In this document: positions 44,292-56,170 of the stretch, one piece after another
How positions within the stretch are numbered: the stretch's first letter is position 1
Layout: each line of letters begins with the position of its first letter
Origin: Tolypocladium sp. Sup5 PDA-1
Taxonomy: Eukaryota; Ascomycota; Sordariomycetes; Hypocreales; Ophiocordycipitaceae
DNA: 64,000 bases
Reading direction: 5' to 3'
Assembly: GCA_000750105.3 (NCBI GenBank)
Contig: JPHH03000015.1
Coordinates: 62,001 to 126,000, forward strand
Notes under the pieces: model-generated
Database searches by the model: none
What the model saw: only the letters and a program-made list of their open reading frames with translations
What the model was told of the DNA's origin: nothing
Made by a program: the position numbers and the translations under genes

Positions 44292-45495
44292 AGGCAGCCG
44301 CTGCCGTGTCCGACCGGCTCGCCTCCTTGCTCGACTCGACTGTTTCTTCTCGCATTTGTATTATGACGACGACTTCGACCCCGTGGCACACAGACCTAGA
44401 CATGCTCGCACGCATCAACAGTCTAGCGGGACAGCACTATAGATAATGTCCAACCACTACAAAACTTCGCAGGCAACATATACGGCATACTCATACATTA
44501 TTCTAATACATGACATGGGTGGAGAGGTATCTCGATGGGTTTCCCGACCACTGCACGGCACATGACTATGCCGGTTCTGGATATCCTTAACGCGGGTGTG
44601 TCGAGGTTCCATGACGGTGGCTCTGGCGTTTTCCTCTCCTTTCGCGGCATTCTTTTTGGGGGGAAACGAAACACAAAATTGGGCTTGGGGAAACGAGTGT
44701 CCTTTTGCCTTTGGGAAGATCTTTGGGTTCTTTGGGTTGTTTTGTGTTTGGCTCTTGTTGCTCCATTCCTGGGTTTGCGGTTCAGCGCTTCTGAGGGAGC
44801 GCAGCGGTGGGCTGGATGGTAACAGCATTGGTATTGGGAACGGCGGGTCGTGACGGGGTTCGTTTGGGGCTGTATTCTTACTGGTTGGGAGCGAGATGGA
44901 ACACTCTAGTCTAAGGAATGTGCCCATGGACAGCGTAGAGAACTGGGATACGTTGTTCCAAGCTGTTTTGTGTGCTTGGGGCTCTTGTGTTGTGATAGAT
45001 AATATGATGTTCCGGCCATGATGAGCGGCACATGGTTCGATCCGGATACGACAGGCGTGTTGTGAACCTTGCATAAGCCCCCGCAGTATTTCATCTCGCA
45101 TGTTTAAAGAAGACGTCGATTACATTATGCATGTACAACGTCGATATCATGTCATGTCCAACTACCGAACGGCAGATGATGGGTGAGGTGTGACGGCAAA
45201 ATCCCGGCTCTCGGCCGACGGGGCGCCGCGGACGGCAGGTGCAGGTACCAACCAGGGCAGGTCCCCACCTGCCCAAAAGGTTTGGGAGCGACATCGCACA
45301 TTCATCCGACGCTACCCCCTTGAGAGTCGCGAGAAGTACGTAACCAAATAGCAGCAAATACTCCGGACGCCCTCCCTCCCTGCTTTCTCCCCAACAACAA
45401 CATCTCGAGCTGCAAAAACCGTCTACCTACGCAATCCGATAAGCAAGACGCGTCTCCGCCGATGAAGCCGCCGAATCGATAGCTCTGCAAGAACA
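44292..45495. other. gene-free stretch between Puf3 and the DUF1640 gene
   Basis: About 1.2 kb: Puf3 3' UTR and the next promoter. A 214-codon minus frame (44457..45101) has no conserved features. Nothing else is recognised. Confidence 0.55.
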
Positions 45496-46926
45496 ATGCC
45501 CGCGGCGCGACCACTCATGTTCTTGTACCCGCAGCTGCTGAGGGCGGCGAGGTCAGCGGGTGCGGCCGGCGGTGGGGGCGGAGGATGGGTAGCAGCAGCG
45601 GCGGCGAGGAGGGCGAAGAGCTCGTTTGCGCCGAGGGTTGGGAAGGCGGTTGAGCCGGGGGTCTGGGAGCAGCAGCAGAAGCAACTGGAGGAGCAACTGG
45701 AACAGCAGCCGCAGACGGAGGAGGATGCGCCACCGCCGGCGAAGCAAGAGGACATCGAGCCTGTGCCGGACAACCCCGCGGTGGTCCAGCCCGAGGAGAA
45801 TAGTACGGCGGAGCCGGACACCGTTGCAGAGGAGAAGCCGACGCCGACGGCGAAGCCCAAGCCCAAACCCAAGCCCGAAGAACCTACCGAGACGGAGCTG
45901 AAGCAGCCGACGGAGACCAGCGAGCCGTCCACTAGCGCGACGCCTGCGAGCACGCCGCCGAAAGAAGCGACCGAGTCGAATAAGGCCAGCAAGGAGGAAG
46001 AGGAGCGGACTCGGCAGATGAAGGAAGAGACAAAACCGGGCGGCCCTCTCGAGGCGGTGCTGCTCATGCAGGCCCCCGAGCGCGTCGCGAAGCAACGCCC
46101 GCACATGTCGCCGCCGCCGTACGTGCACCACTTCGACAGCTACTCCCTCGTCAAGCAGCTGCAGGACGGGGGGTACTCGCAGGAGCACGCGACGACGGCG
46201 ATGAAGGCGATCCGGGCCCTGCTGGCGCAGAACCTGGACGTGGCGCAGCAGAGCCTGGTGAGCAAGAGCAACGTGGAGAATGTGAGTCCCTGGCACGCAT
46301 GCATAAGAGCTTAGGAAGGGGGTCGAGGCTGACATGTCGATTTCGCAGGAGACGTATCTCTTCACGGCGGCGTGCTCGGAGCTGGCCACGGAGATCATGA
46401 ACAACCGCAGGCTGCAGGACGAGCAGATGCGGCAGCAGCGCACGCACCTGCAGCACGAGGTGGACATCCTGACGCAGTCACTCAACCAGGAGTTGTTGAC
46501 GCTGACGGACAATGTCCGCGGCATGTTCAACGACAGGAAAATGGCGGTCCGGGAGGAGCAAAAGGCTGTCGACAGCGCGGTACGTTTACCCTGCCCACTC
46601 CGGCTTCTCTCTCATATATGTACACGCATCTCCTAACTCGGGAATAGATCCAAAGCATCACCTACAAAATGAGCATCCTGCTCAGCAGCGACAGCAAGTC
46701 GGAGATTGAGGGCGTGCGGTGGATCCTGATCCGGCGGTCGGTGCTGGGCATCATCTTCATGGCCATCCTGACGCTGGGCGTGCTGCGGTACGCGACGTAC
46801 GTGGGGCAGCAGAAGAAGAAGGAGGCGGAGAAGAGGAAGAGGGAAAAGGAGAAGCTGCGCAAGGACGGGGGCAAGACGGACCACCTTGCGGCGGCGGACG
46901 CGGCGGCGATTCTGGCGGCCAATTAG
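45496..46926 (+). CDS. DUF1640/MCUR1-like mitochondrial inner-membrane coiled-coil protein
   Basis: Exons 45496..46281, 46349..46579 and 46648..46926; 431 residues. The first 45 residues are rich in Arg/Ala with no acids, a likely mitochondrial presequence. Residues about 60-190 are a long acidic, Pro/Thr/Glu-rich spacer with a KPKPKPKPEEPTE run. The family domain follows: HFDSYSLVKQLQDGGYSQEHATTAMKAIRALLAQNLD, a coiled coil (RRLQDEQMRQQRTHLQHEVDI), then VRWILIRRSVLGIIFMAILTLGVLRY as the transmembrane helix and a Lys-rich end. Such CCDC90/MCUR1-like proteins sit in the inner membrane and are linked to calcium uptake or respiratory complex assembly. Usual length is about 220-300; the spacer makes this one longer. 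Confidence 0.9.
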
Positions 46927-47566
46927 TGTGGCGGGTTGGCCGGGGATGTGTGTAGATGATGGGATGCTTTTGGGGGAAGGGGGGGGGGCGCTCGGGAAAG
47001 ATACCCTTATAGACTTTGGAAACGGCATGGCGAAGATGAGGCAGGCCTGGCGCGGATGCGCTGGCATCGCACACTTACATGGACGGTGCTCAGAGCATGT
47101 CAGAGCATGTCGGAGCATGTCAGAGTAGGCACATACATGGCGGCACGGGAGATGACGCACCCGTCGACCAAACATATCTTTTGTCCCCTTGCCCTCCTGC
47201 CTCTTATCAAGCTCCTATCTCCCCCAGGTCAGCACAGCCCTACGGATACAAACGGGGGCGTGGTGGGATTACTGTCACCTGCAAGCCACGTCTTGACCAC
47301 ACGCCCCTCGCCGTCCCAGTCCCATCTTGGCGTTTTTACTTCTCTGGAGGTCCGTCCGTACGCATCCCCGCCGTCACGTGCGCTCGCCCGCGAAACCGAC
47401 TACACGTCCCCCGCGGTCGCGTCTTCCTCCCCCACGTTGGACATTCCCTGCGACGGCGCGTCTTTTACAACTTGGACACCTTGGTTTTGCGACGTGTGAG
47501 AGCGCGGAAAGGAGCAATTGGATATTTCGCCTTGCACGGGTGATTGCGGAGGGCAAGCCGTGCACA
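46927..47566. other. gap between DUF1640 and Nnf1 genes
   Basis: About 640 bp. It contains a G10 run at 46979-46988, a tandem 10-bp repeat at 47091-47130 and a pyrimidine-rich leader toward Nnf1 from about 47160. Confidence 0.6.
47091..47130. repeat. 10-bp tandem repeat CAGAGCATGT
   Basis: Four consecutive units: CAGAGCATGT twice, CGGAGCATGT once, and a partial CAGAGTAGGC. Non-coding, between the DUF1640 stop and the Nnf1 start. Confidence 0.8.
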
Positions 47567-48468
47567 ATGGCGACCGAAGCGCGCCGCGGCGACGCGCCCA
47601 TGCCCATGCCCAACGTCGAAGCACAACCGCAACCCGACGGCGCAACCTCCTCCTCCCATGCTGCACAACCCGAACAGCAGCAACAACAACCGCAAGAAGA
47701 GCAGACACCGCAAGAAGACGAAGCACCCGACTCCCCGCCGCTGCCCGCGCGCCACACGCCCGTGGCCCCGGGCCCCCGCGCCGCGCGCCTGCAGCAGCTC
47801 TACGGCGAGGCGCTGCAGCACGCGCTCGGCAAGGTGGCCGCGTGGGACAACTTCGCGGGCTGCTACCCGACGGTGGCGGCGCGCGCAGAGGGCGTGCTGC
47901 GGCAGGTGCAGGCGCAGATGGTGGAGAAGCTGGGCGAGAAGTGCGAGGTCGGTCCCCTCTGCTCGCGCGTGACGACGTTGGGGTTGGGGGCCCGGTGCTG
48001 ATTGGAAATGCAGAAGGAGTTTGAGAATATCCTCGTGGCGAGGCAGGTTGTTCCCAAGTTGAACGAGCTGGAAGGCCTCATCGCCGACGCCGCCGACCGA
48101 CGTGCCTCGTCCGGCGAAGCTCCCGAGCCAACGCCGTACGTTCTTCCCCTCGAAAAACACCACGCGTCAACAAAGATTCAGAGATACTAACAGCGAACTG
48201 CAGGCCGCACCTCCTCCCCCCCTCGCACCTCCTCGCCGCCCACCTCGCCCCGGCCCTCGCCCCGCACCGCTCCCTCCTCAACGCCCGCCTGCAGACGACG
48301 CAGGCGCAAAACGCCCTCCTCGCAGACACCCTCCGCGCCCAGCGCCGGGACATCGCCGCGCTGCTCGACCGCCTCGAGACGGCCGTCGACGACGTGCGCG
48401 GTGCGAATGAGGCGCTCGGGCGCGTGGCGGCTGAGCTGGCCGAGGAGGCGCGGGGCGCGGGCGTGTGA
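47567..48468 (+). CDS. nnf1: kinetochore protein Nnf1 (MIND/Mis12 complex)
   Basis: Exons 47567..47947, 48014..48135 and 48204..48468; 255 residues. A Gln/Pro/Glu-rich N-terminus (1-65) precedes the Nnf1 domain: PGPRAARLQQLYGEALQHAL, WDNFAGCYPTVAARAEGVLRQVQAQMVEKL, then after the intron KEFENILVARQVVPKLNELEGLI, and PHLLPPSHLLAAHLAPAL with a C-terminal coiled coil (ARLQTTQAQNALLADTLRAQ). Nnf1 pairs with Mis12/Mtw1 and links centromeric chromatin (CENP-C) to the Ndc80 complex. The first intron uses a GTCGGT donor, which is weak, but the frame and the KEFENIL join support it. Codons are extremely G/C-rich, giving long antisense frames. Confidence 0.9.
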
Positions 48469-49382
48469 GTGCGGCTGCGTGGTTTTGCGGATGGCGCTGT
48501 GCGACGTCATGGATCGGACTGGACTGTATGATTTGGTCGCTATGGCTTGGTCACGTTGTATGCGCTGGATGACGCCTGATATTTCACGATGCTATTGCGA
48601 TGCGGGAAAAACAAAAAAGGGATTACACGGAGTCGAGCCGGGACGCTCACGGCGCGGAAATGATACCCCTAATTTAGGTTTAGCTGGTTGAAAACATCAG
48701 TCACTCATGCAAGACACTGTTTTCGATGCTCGACATGCTGCAATGTGCATCGATTCAATCCTATGTACAACCGACACGCCCCGTCGGCCAAAGCCTACAT
48801 AACACAGACCCCTCGATCTATCTGTCCAGAGAACTGACTGTTCCCCAAGACGACGACGACGGAGGTCCGAAAAAAGCAAGCGTACCCTCGCGTACGCACA
48901 AAAACTCCGTCCATGGATGTCGTTCCCACCGCCAAATGTATATAATGACAATGCTCTCCCAAACGCGCCGCACCGTATGCACCCGAGTAAATGCGTTTTT
49001 GGCCCTCCTGCCTCTTTCGTGATGCGCTACCCCTGGTAAAGGGGAGCACCGTTGACTCTCCTAGACAACCGGGTGCGGCATCCGAGGGTTCCGGCCGCAA
49101 GAATATGCAGCATGAAACGGCGGCTGGCTTGACCCAAACCGTCCGTGTAACCTTAACTCAAAACTTCAAAGTTTGAGAGTGAGGACATGGCGTCCTGATA
49201 ATTTTGGAAATTTTGTCTTCCACTTGCCCAGGGGGGTATCTCCAGTCGTAAATTCAGATTGCTGTTGGTGACATCGTAATAAAAGCGTCGCAGTACTTCT
49301 CTTGTAGGACCCGCAAGAGCATCGTACAGAGTACCCTTGATGGCGACGTTGCCGGTCTCGGCTCCGGTAACACAAGGCTCGT
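48469..49382. other. gap between convergent Nnf1 and PH-domain genes
   Basis: About 900 bp of 3'-flanking DNA for both genes. A TGTATATA octamer (Puf-like) lies at 48937-48944 on the plus strand. It is about 470 bp past the Nnf1 stop, so its presence in a transcript is uncertain. Confidence 0.5.
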
Positions 49383-50833
49383 CTAAATTCTCGAGTTTTC
49401 GGTATGGATAACCTGCCATGGTCCGAAGTAGTCGATTTCTCCGTAAGTCGGCGGCAGCACCCGGACCATCCTCCCCGTCCCCCAGTCCACGAACCACTGC
49501 TTGCCCTTGCTGATGATGTAGTTGGACTTGCGAGGGCTCCTAAAGAGCAGGTTACTGTAACACAGCTTGGCGTACAGCAGGTCGTGAGCGCTCGACCACT
49601 TGTGCTCGGGAAACCACTTGCCCGTGTGCGGGTCGACCGATGAGTTGGGGTACGTCGTCGTGCTCAGGCGACGGGGCGGTTCGATTCGCGGTGGCCCTCC
49701 CGACGCATCGCCTGATGGGGTCTGCGTCCCGAGCCCAGAAGCCGATGGCAAGGGTTGAGGCTGTGGTTGTGAAGTGGCCTCTTCCGACGACGTCGGTCCG
49801 GGCTCGGGTCTCTCCTGGGAGCCTTGTGCTGATGATTCCGCTGGAGGATACGATGTGGAACTTTCGGCCGTTTGCTGGCCTTCGGGTTCTGTGACTGTCG
49901 CAGCGGCATAACCAGGAAGGGCCGGAGACTGCCCTTGAAACCAACGGACGCGCTGGACACGAGGGATGGACATGTCGCGAGGAAAGTCCCGATCGTCGAT
50001 TGGGGCTGCCACGTCGATGGCCGCAAAGAGGCACTCGAGCCATTTGACAAAGGTGCTGAGTTCGATGCAGGACAAGAGGAACTGGTCCGTCTCAGCCCGT
50101 ATTCTGATAACGTAGCGACGCCTGAAAACGCGTTAGTAGTCGAGTTTTGGCATGCTGCGTAGTTCTGACTCAAAATGCCCCCAGACCAGACGTCCAACTG
50201 GTCCGAGTTCGACAGAGTCAAGGGAGGGGGCTACCGCCCAAGAGTTGTTGTTACTCACTTGCTGTAATCCGCAGCAATGCCGGCGTCTGCGTGCAAAAGG
50301 CTATAGCGCTTCTCCAGTTTCGCCTTCCTCACCCATGGTGGGTTGTCAGGACATATGGTCGGCCCGTCTCGGGACTTGCCCCATCCCCAATCCTTCTTCA
50401 CGTTGTACACGTCGAGAGCAGTTCCGTTGAGATTGACAAAGACGGTGTGCCAGTGGCGGTCCTCGGCCCTCTTGGTCGTGTGCTCAATCTCATGCTTTTT
50501 GGCAAAGACGCCCTCGATGCTGACGGTGCTTTGGTAACCCGGTAGTAATTCATCATGCTCTTGGTCGTCCTCGTCAAAGGCGTTCTCTTGCCAAGGGGCG
50601 GCGACCTGCTTGCCCTTTCGTGCCCTCCGTCCCTGTCCCGGGCTCTGGCGGTCACCCTCGGGGTCCCTCGAGCTGGGCCGGTAGGGCGGCGGTTGTGACG
50701 GGCGGCGTTGCGGGACGTTCATGATATGTTTGTAGTACATGTCCTCCTCCATAGAGTAACGCCGCCGGAGAGGCGGCGCAGCTGCGGGTGATGACTGTCC
50801 ATCTTCTCCGGGCGAGGCGTCGCGGGGATCCAT
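49383..50833 (-). CDS. PH-domain protein of filamentous fungi
   Basis: Exons 50833..50259 and 50121..49383 around a 137-nt intron; 437 residues. Residues 104-231 look like a pleckstrin homology domain: TVSIEGVFAKKHEIEH, WHTVFVNLNGTALDVYNVKK, RYVIRIRAETDQFLLSCIEL and the C-terminal helix STFVKWLECLFAAIDVA. The N-terminus carries PPPY (48-51) and LPGY (97-100), both WW-binding-like. After a Ser/Pro/Glu-rich linker the C-terminus has a conserved aromatic segment (WSSAHDLLYAKLCYSNLLF, then QWFVDWGTGRMVRVLPP). Such proteins are predicted to be membrane- or cortex-associated through phosphoinositide binding; the partner is unknown. The start at 50833 follows a G/A-rich leader. Confidence 0.82.
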
Positions 50834-52533
50834 GGGGAACGGCCGGCTTATATGTGCCGGCTCGGTCGAGACGGAGGAGCAGCAGATGTGACGCGAGCGG
50901 CAGACGACGAGAGCCGTCTGACAGCTAGCGTCGGGGCGTGCAACTCGAGGCAAACCCTCTTCCAACAACAGTCCCCGTAGATGGAGCCAGGGCAAAATCT
51001 TTACTCATAACGACCCGCTTCACAGCATGATGGGTCGATGGCAGAGGGCGAGTTTTGGGGGGATGAAGGAGAGAAAACCAGGACCCGGTATCCGAGGGAG
51101 CTGGCCGAAGGGGGGTGTTTGAGCGGCCCAGGGGGAGGTGGTTGCAGTGCGGAGGCTCTTTTGCTAGCCTTGATGGAACCCACAGAGTTTTGGGTCTCTG
51201 GTGGGCACCGCGTCGGGGGAGAGACACCAAAAATACGCAAAATAAAGTGTCACCGGCGGGTGATGAAGGCAAGTAAAGTTGCAGTTGGTCGGTCGGGGTG
51301 GGGAGAGTGGCGGGTATGTAAGATTGAACGTCTCGTCGTGAGTGAGTGAGAGCCAAGTGCTTGATGAATGAAGAAAGCGGGAGGAGCGGCGCCGCAACGG
51401 CAGATGGACAGAAACTCCGCCCTAATGTAAGTTACCAGGGGGGAGGGGCGTGCGCAGGACGATGACAGCGTGTGAATATGAGCAGCGAGCCCCGAGGCAA
51501 GCAGGCAAGCAAGCAGACGGACGACCAGGTCGGTTGGAGTGGACTGGGTCGGGCGTGTACTCGGAGCTGGAGTTGTCGCGGGCAGGATCCTCGCAGCGCT
51601 TGACGATCCCAGGCGATGCCGGCTGTGGAGCTCACGCCGCAGACGAGCGGCTCCGGGAGCCTCAAGGGCCTTGAAGCGAAAAGGGCGTGCGTCAGATACA
51701 GTACGAGTACATACGAGTAATGGTCGGACCAGCTGGCAGGCGAGCTGTCGCTCCAGGCAGACTGGGTGAGTGACCCAGAGAGGGGGTGGGAAGAAGTGCC
51801 GTGATCGACGGGTACGGTATCCTGGTCCCAACGAGTGCAGATGCTTATGCTTTGGCGACGAGCGTGGAAAATCCGCTATGTCCGGGCGTTGAAGAACGAA
51901 GTCGTTCACGGTCGCGTGTGGTGACGGACAGCGGGCGCGGAGGCGCATGTACAGGTCGGAGACGTCGTCGTCGTTTGGAGGTGGCGGAATGCGTCAGCAA
52001 GGGCGGGCGACGCAGAGAGACCTGCTAGGGAAAACGGTTCGGTCTGGGACTTGGCGGCGCCCATGGAAGCGCGACGTAACGGTTCTGGAACCCGACGTAC
52101 GGCCCCTTCAGCGGGCAACGCGAGCGTCTGCCATGCTCAGCGCCGCCCACACACCCACAAAGGACACCAGGAGCAGAACAGAACGGTGCAGCGAGCGCAA
52201 TGCCGTGACTGGGGGGCGTGTGACTCGACCATCGGCGCGGTCCCAACCCCCGGCTCGGCCGTTGCCCATCGTCATTAAGCGAGAAAAGTTCCCACTGATG
52301 GGCCAAAGATGGCCGCCCTCTGGCTGGAGCAGAAACGGTGCCAGCGCCCTCCACCAACGTTCCCCGACGCCGCGATGGCCGACTCAGGCTGACGATGCGC
52401 TAAGCCGTGGCTGGTAGGTGGCACGCGTGGGCAAAGGGGGTGTGGGACGAGGAGGGAATCGTCGGCGGATGCAACGGAGCTACTATAATTGTACTCCGTA
52501 GTCCATACGTACCGTCTGGCGATTTGCAAGGGC

Positions 52534-52562
52534 GGATGCAGCAGATGCAGCAGATGCAGCAG
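52534..52562. repeat. CAGATG hexamer repeat
   Basis: About four GCAGCAGATG-type units. It is in non-coding sequence upstream of the PH-domain gene and should not be read as a polyglutamine tract. Confidence 0.8.
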
Positions 52563-53382
52563 AGGCGGACGGAGGTGCTGCGCAAGAGGTGATTTTTGTT
52601 TTCGTCAAATAGGCGAGAGTCTGTCCCTCGTCGACTTCACTTTTCGTCGGTTGATGGGAGAATCGACGACGTTGACGAGGGGACAAAGACTGCGGTGAGT
52701 CTCGCACGTGCTGCTCTTCCCAGTCCAGGTAGGTAACAAGGTACATACCGTACTTTGTCGCGCGACCGTTCGACACCAAACGGAAGGAACCTTTTGCCAG
52801 AGCACTTGCAAACGCCCCTTCATCACCAAAAGTCCAAAACGTCGAGGCTATGCCAGCGCCTCGCAACAAAACAACCTTGCAGTTGTTCCATTGTCTCCAA
52901 TGCAGCGCGCGCATGAATAAAAGGTACCGCAACCGCAACCGCAACCTCCCATCGCATCGTTGCGGCGCGTGCTCCGTACCAAGGCCGCCAAAAGAACCCA
53001 AAAGGACCGGCCGCCCCAGGCCAGCAGCAAACGTGCGTCCCCCCTGGAGGCTTGGAGGACAGGACGGGCGAGCGCAAAAACGTGGCCCCGAGGGCGCACG
53101 GGCGGCGACAGCCAGTGGGAAGCCTTGCCTGGCCCTGCTGCAGCCACACCCCTCTGAGTCTTTGTCTCTGGGTCGGAACTTTTGCTGGCACCTTTGAAGC
53201 GTGCCACTGCGTGGGACTGGACTGCTGCCGCGAACGGAGGGGACCTCGCCAACTCGCTCCACGCTGTGCCTGGCCCCTCTGTCTGTCCTACCCCCACACG
53301 CCCTCCCCTCGCCCTGCGCTGCGCTGCACTCCGCATGACTTCTTACTGGTCCTGAACGGGCTGCAGCACAGGCTCCCGCTGC

Positions 53383-53399
53383 ATACGGAGTACGGACTA
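53383..53399. repeat. TACGGAGTAC-type motif
   Basis: ATACGGAGTACGGACTA is another copy of the intergenic motif. Confidence 0.65.
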
Positions 53400-55549
53400 A
53401 CACGGCCGCGGGCGAACGGGCAGGTGAGGTTGCTTCGGGTGGGAAATCTACATGTAATGCTAACACGCCTTGTAACCCCCCGCTGTTGCTCTCGGGGCAC
53501 GCAACTCTTCACGCCGAGCGTCGCCGAATTGCAGCTTCCCCCGATCTCTTGGCCTGTCGATTCACCCGCTCTGCCACTCCGGAGAGGCAGCCCAGCCCAC
53601 GGCGGGTTCCAGCAGCCACGTCCCGCCACGTCGGTGCATGGGGATTCCGGTGGGCTGGGGGTGCGCACGCCTCCCCCTCCCTGGAGGCTGGTGGCTTGAG
53701 ACCTTTTTCGCCTGGTAAATCCGACGAGGCGGCTGCGCCGTCCGTCCTCCCGACCGGCCGAATCACCAATATCACCGCCCGCCCGGGTCCGTCTCCCGTT
53801 CGTACGCCGTATGCGCACCGAGATACGAGTCAGGAACCCCGCGAGACGGTGCTTCGCGCATGTAGTATTTACCCGATAGCTGCGCAATAGCGTCGACCAG
53901 TATTACCCCGTACGGCCGGAGAGCCGTGGCTAGAGCTATTGACCGAGTCTGGCGCAGGCTGCGCTGGGCGACCGCACCGAGACGGCCAAGGATGGAGCCT
54001 TGCTGCCCGTTGCGAGCCAAGACCGGCGCCGCGGTAGGCATGACGGCCAGGGAGTTTGAGACGCGGTGCTGCGGCACTGGCACTATGCCAGCCCATCCAG
54101 ATAGACGAATGGGCCGCGGTGCGACAGCCGCTGGTCAATAGTCAAGTACGCGGCATGGATGTCTACAGACGAGGTGGCAGAGCGCTGTCTGCTACTTCGT
54201 AGTGGCTCTAGTACAGCCCAGACACGCAGATATCCAGGAGAACGCAGAGTCACAGAAGGTCGAATGCGCAGTCCCGAGCAGCAGGTGCGTGGTAATACGG
54301 ACTATATCCCAGGCTCTTCGTCTTATTTGCATTGCCCTGTTTCGTCTGCCGAGGCGGGCCCCCCTCTTCGACAACTACCCAAACAAGCAACGAGCCAGTG
54401 ACCTGCCGCAAGCAAGCAGCGTCGACTTGCGCGTGACGCAGGCCTCGAGCGCCGCTTGCCAGATCGATGCAGGCCGCATATAGGATCGCAGCAGCCGCAG
54501 CAATACATGCGATGAGCTCTGTAATTACGCCACGTCTGCGAGAAACAGATCTGCCCGGCAATGGTGCGGTCATGACTTGCTTGACGCATGCTGCGCGACG
54601 ACAGGGTCCTCCAAGTGGACTGATTCCGCGATATCCGTCAAGTAATTTATCCAAAGAGAACGTGCCATGTCTCCTGATCTGATAACGGCCCCGGCGACGC
54701 CTTGGCTCATCGCGGGAAGCAGCTCACGCTATCCACCGTCCATCAGGGTTGCCAAGTTGCCAAGATGGCACGGCCGGTCCAATCCGTACATACACGACAC
54801 CACGCAGATTCGATCGGCGCCTCCCGTCGTCGTTCATCACATCTCCTATCCCGCAGTCGACCCGAGCAACACCTCGGCCAACCTTCCGTGGCTTAGTCGG
54901 CCAAAGACTCACTCGCCGTTAAAGTCCGTGTAAGTGCCCCGTCCCTCCGCAGACCGCCAGATGCCTGGAGTCGTGACTGGCTGGCGGACCGCGATGAAGA
55001 CGCGGCCGCGTCCCCGCGCACGCCCCCGTCATCATCCCCACGTCCCTCGTCCTCATTATCCCGTCGCCGTCGTCAGGCTCGCCTCGGGAGAGCTTCCCCA
55101 AATGCCGATCCGCTGCTCCATGTGCATCTCGTCTCTGCCGACTTGGCACAGGAACAGTCTGCTTGGCCAAGATGCTGCCCCCCCCCAGGAAGATAACAAC
55201 CCGTCCGATAATGCATATCGCCAGCTCCACCGCACACTCGAGCCAACAATGGCGCAAACAAGCATAAAAGGCCGACAGTGCACCATCCTTGCCGCTCTGT
55301 ACGAGTACCATCTCGGCCAACGCGGACAAAGGATCCCCCTCTGTGCTGTGCCCTCCTAGACCGCATCGGGTGCGGTACCCCCTTGGGCGTTTATGCCCTC
55401 GGCCCCGTTGCCCTACTGTAGAGTCGACTCACTCTCTCTCCATGAGGCTTGCTTTTCGCCTTTCATTCGCCTTCACTACTGTAATGTTTCCGAGACGCCC
55501 CCACTGCCCCCACTTGCGGGCAGCGTTTCTTGGCATGCGTTATGCTGCT

Positions 55550-55580
55550 TACGGAGTACAGAGGTACGGAGTACGGATAC
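55550..55580. repeat. two TACGGAGTAC copies
   Basis: TACGGAGTAC at 55550-55559 and GTACGGAGTACGGATAC at 55564-55580. Confidence 0.7.
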
Positions 55581-56145
55581 TATTTGCAGAACCATTCTTC
55601 CCGTACCCCGTCGTCTCCGTTGCCCAACAGCTTTCCAGGCTTCCAGCCTCCGCCGACGTCCTTTTCCCCCGTGCCTGGCACAGCGATCTTCCCCAGCTAG
55701 CAGACTCTGCCAAGGCCGCCTCATTCTCGTGCGCGCCGTTTGGTCGCGGATGTTCGGCACGCGGCTTTTTTTCTCTCTTTCGCTGCAGGGACAGGCCAGC
55801 AGGCGGTTCATGTCCATCATCCCCCCACACCGGACAGAATAGACCTCACGCCCCTCGTGCTGAAGACTCGTTGACGGCAAAGCACAAGCTGGCGGGAGGA
55901 ACTGCGCGCGCGCGGCTGGTGGGGTTCAAGCCTTCAAGGACGGGGGAGCTGAAGCGCTACTTCGTACATGGCTCCACTGCTTCCAGAAGGCCGCTGCGAC
56001 GGCGGACATGCATCAGCAGATCCATCTCACGACGTATTAAGCCGCTGGCTGGCAAACCAAGGTTGCAAGTTGGTTCACGACAATGGTCCCAACCAGCGAT
56101 GCCCGCCACCCCGTCCCGTTGGCCGTCTGAATGTCTGCCTGCCTG

Positions 56146-56170
56146 CACTGCACTGCACTGCACTGCACTG
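56146..56170. repeat. (CACTG)5 microsatellite
   Basis: Five perfect CACTG units preceded by CTG. Non-coding. Confidence 0.85.

Noticed and set aside
45553..46530. 325-codon minus frame opposite the DUF1640 gene
   Set aside because: Leu/Arg/His-rich antisense translation of Glu/Pro/Lys codons.
48937..48944. TGTATATA octamer as a Puf3 site in the Nnf1 transcript
   Set aside because: It lies about 470 bp past the stop, so transcription is doubtful, and Nnf1 is not a mitochondrial protein.
52483..53466. 327-codon minus frame in the 6.3-kb gap
   Set aside because: It spans a CAGATG repeat, is rich in Arg/Cys/Ser/Ala and has no conserved segment or intron signals.
55915..55945. GGGTTCAAGCC, a tRNA B-box-like sequence
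   Set aside because: No matching A box or acceptor stem upstream. I found no convincing tRNA or 5S rRNA in the window.
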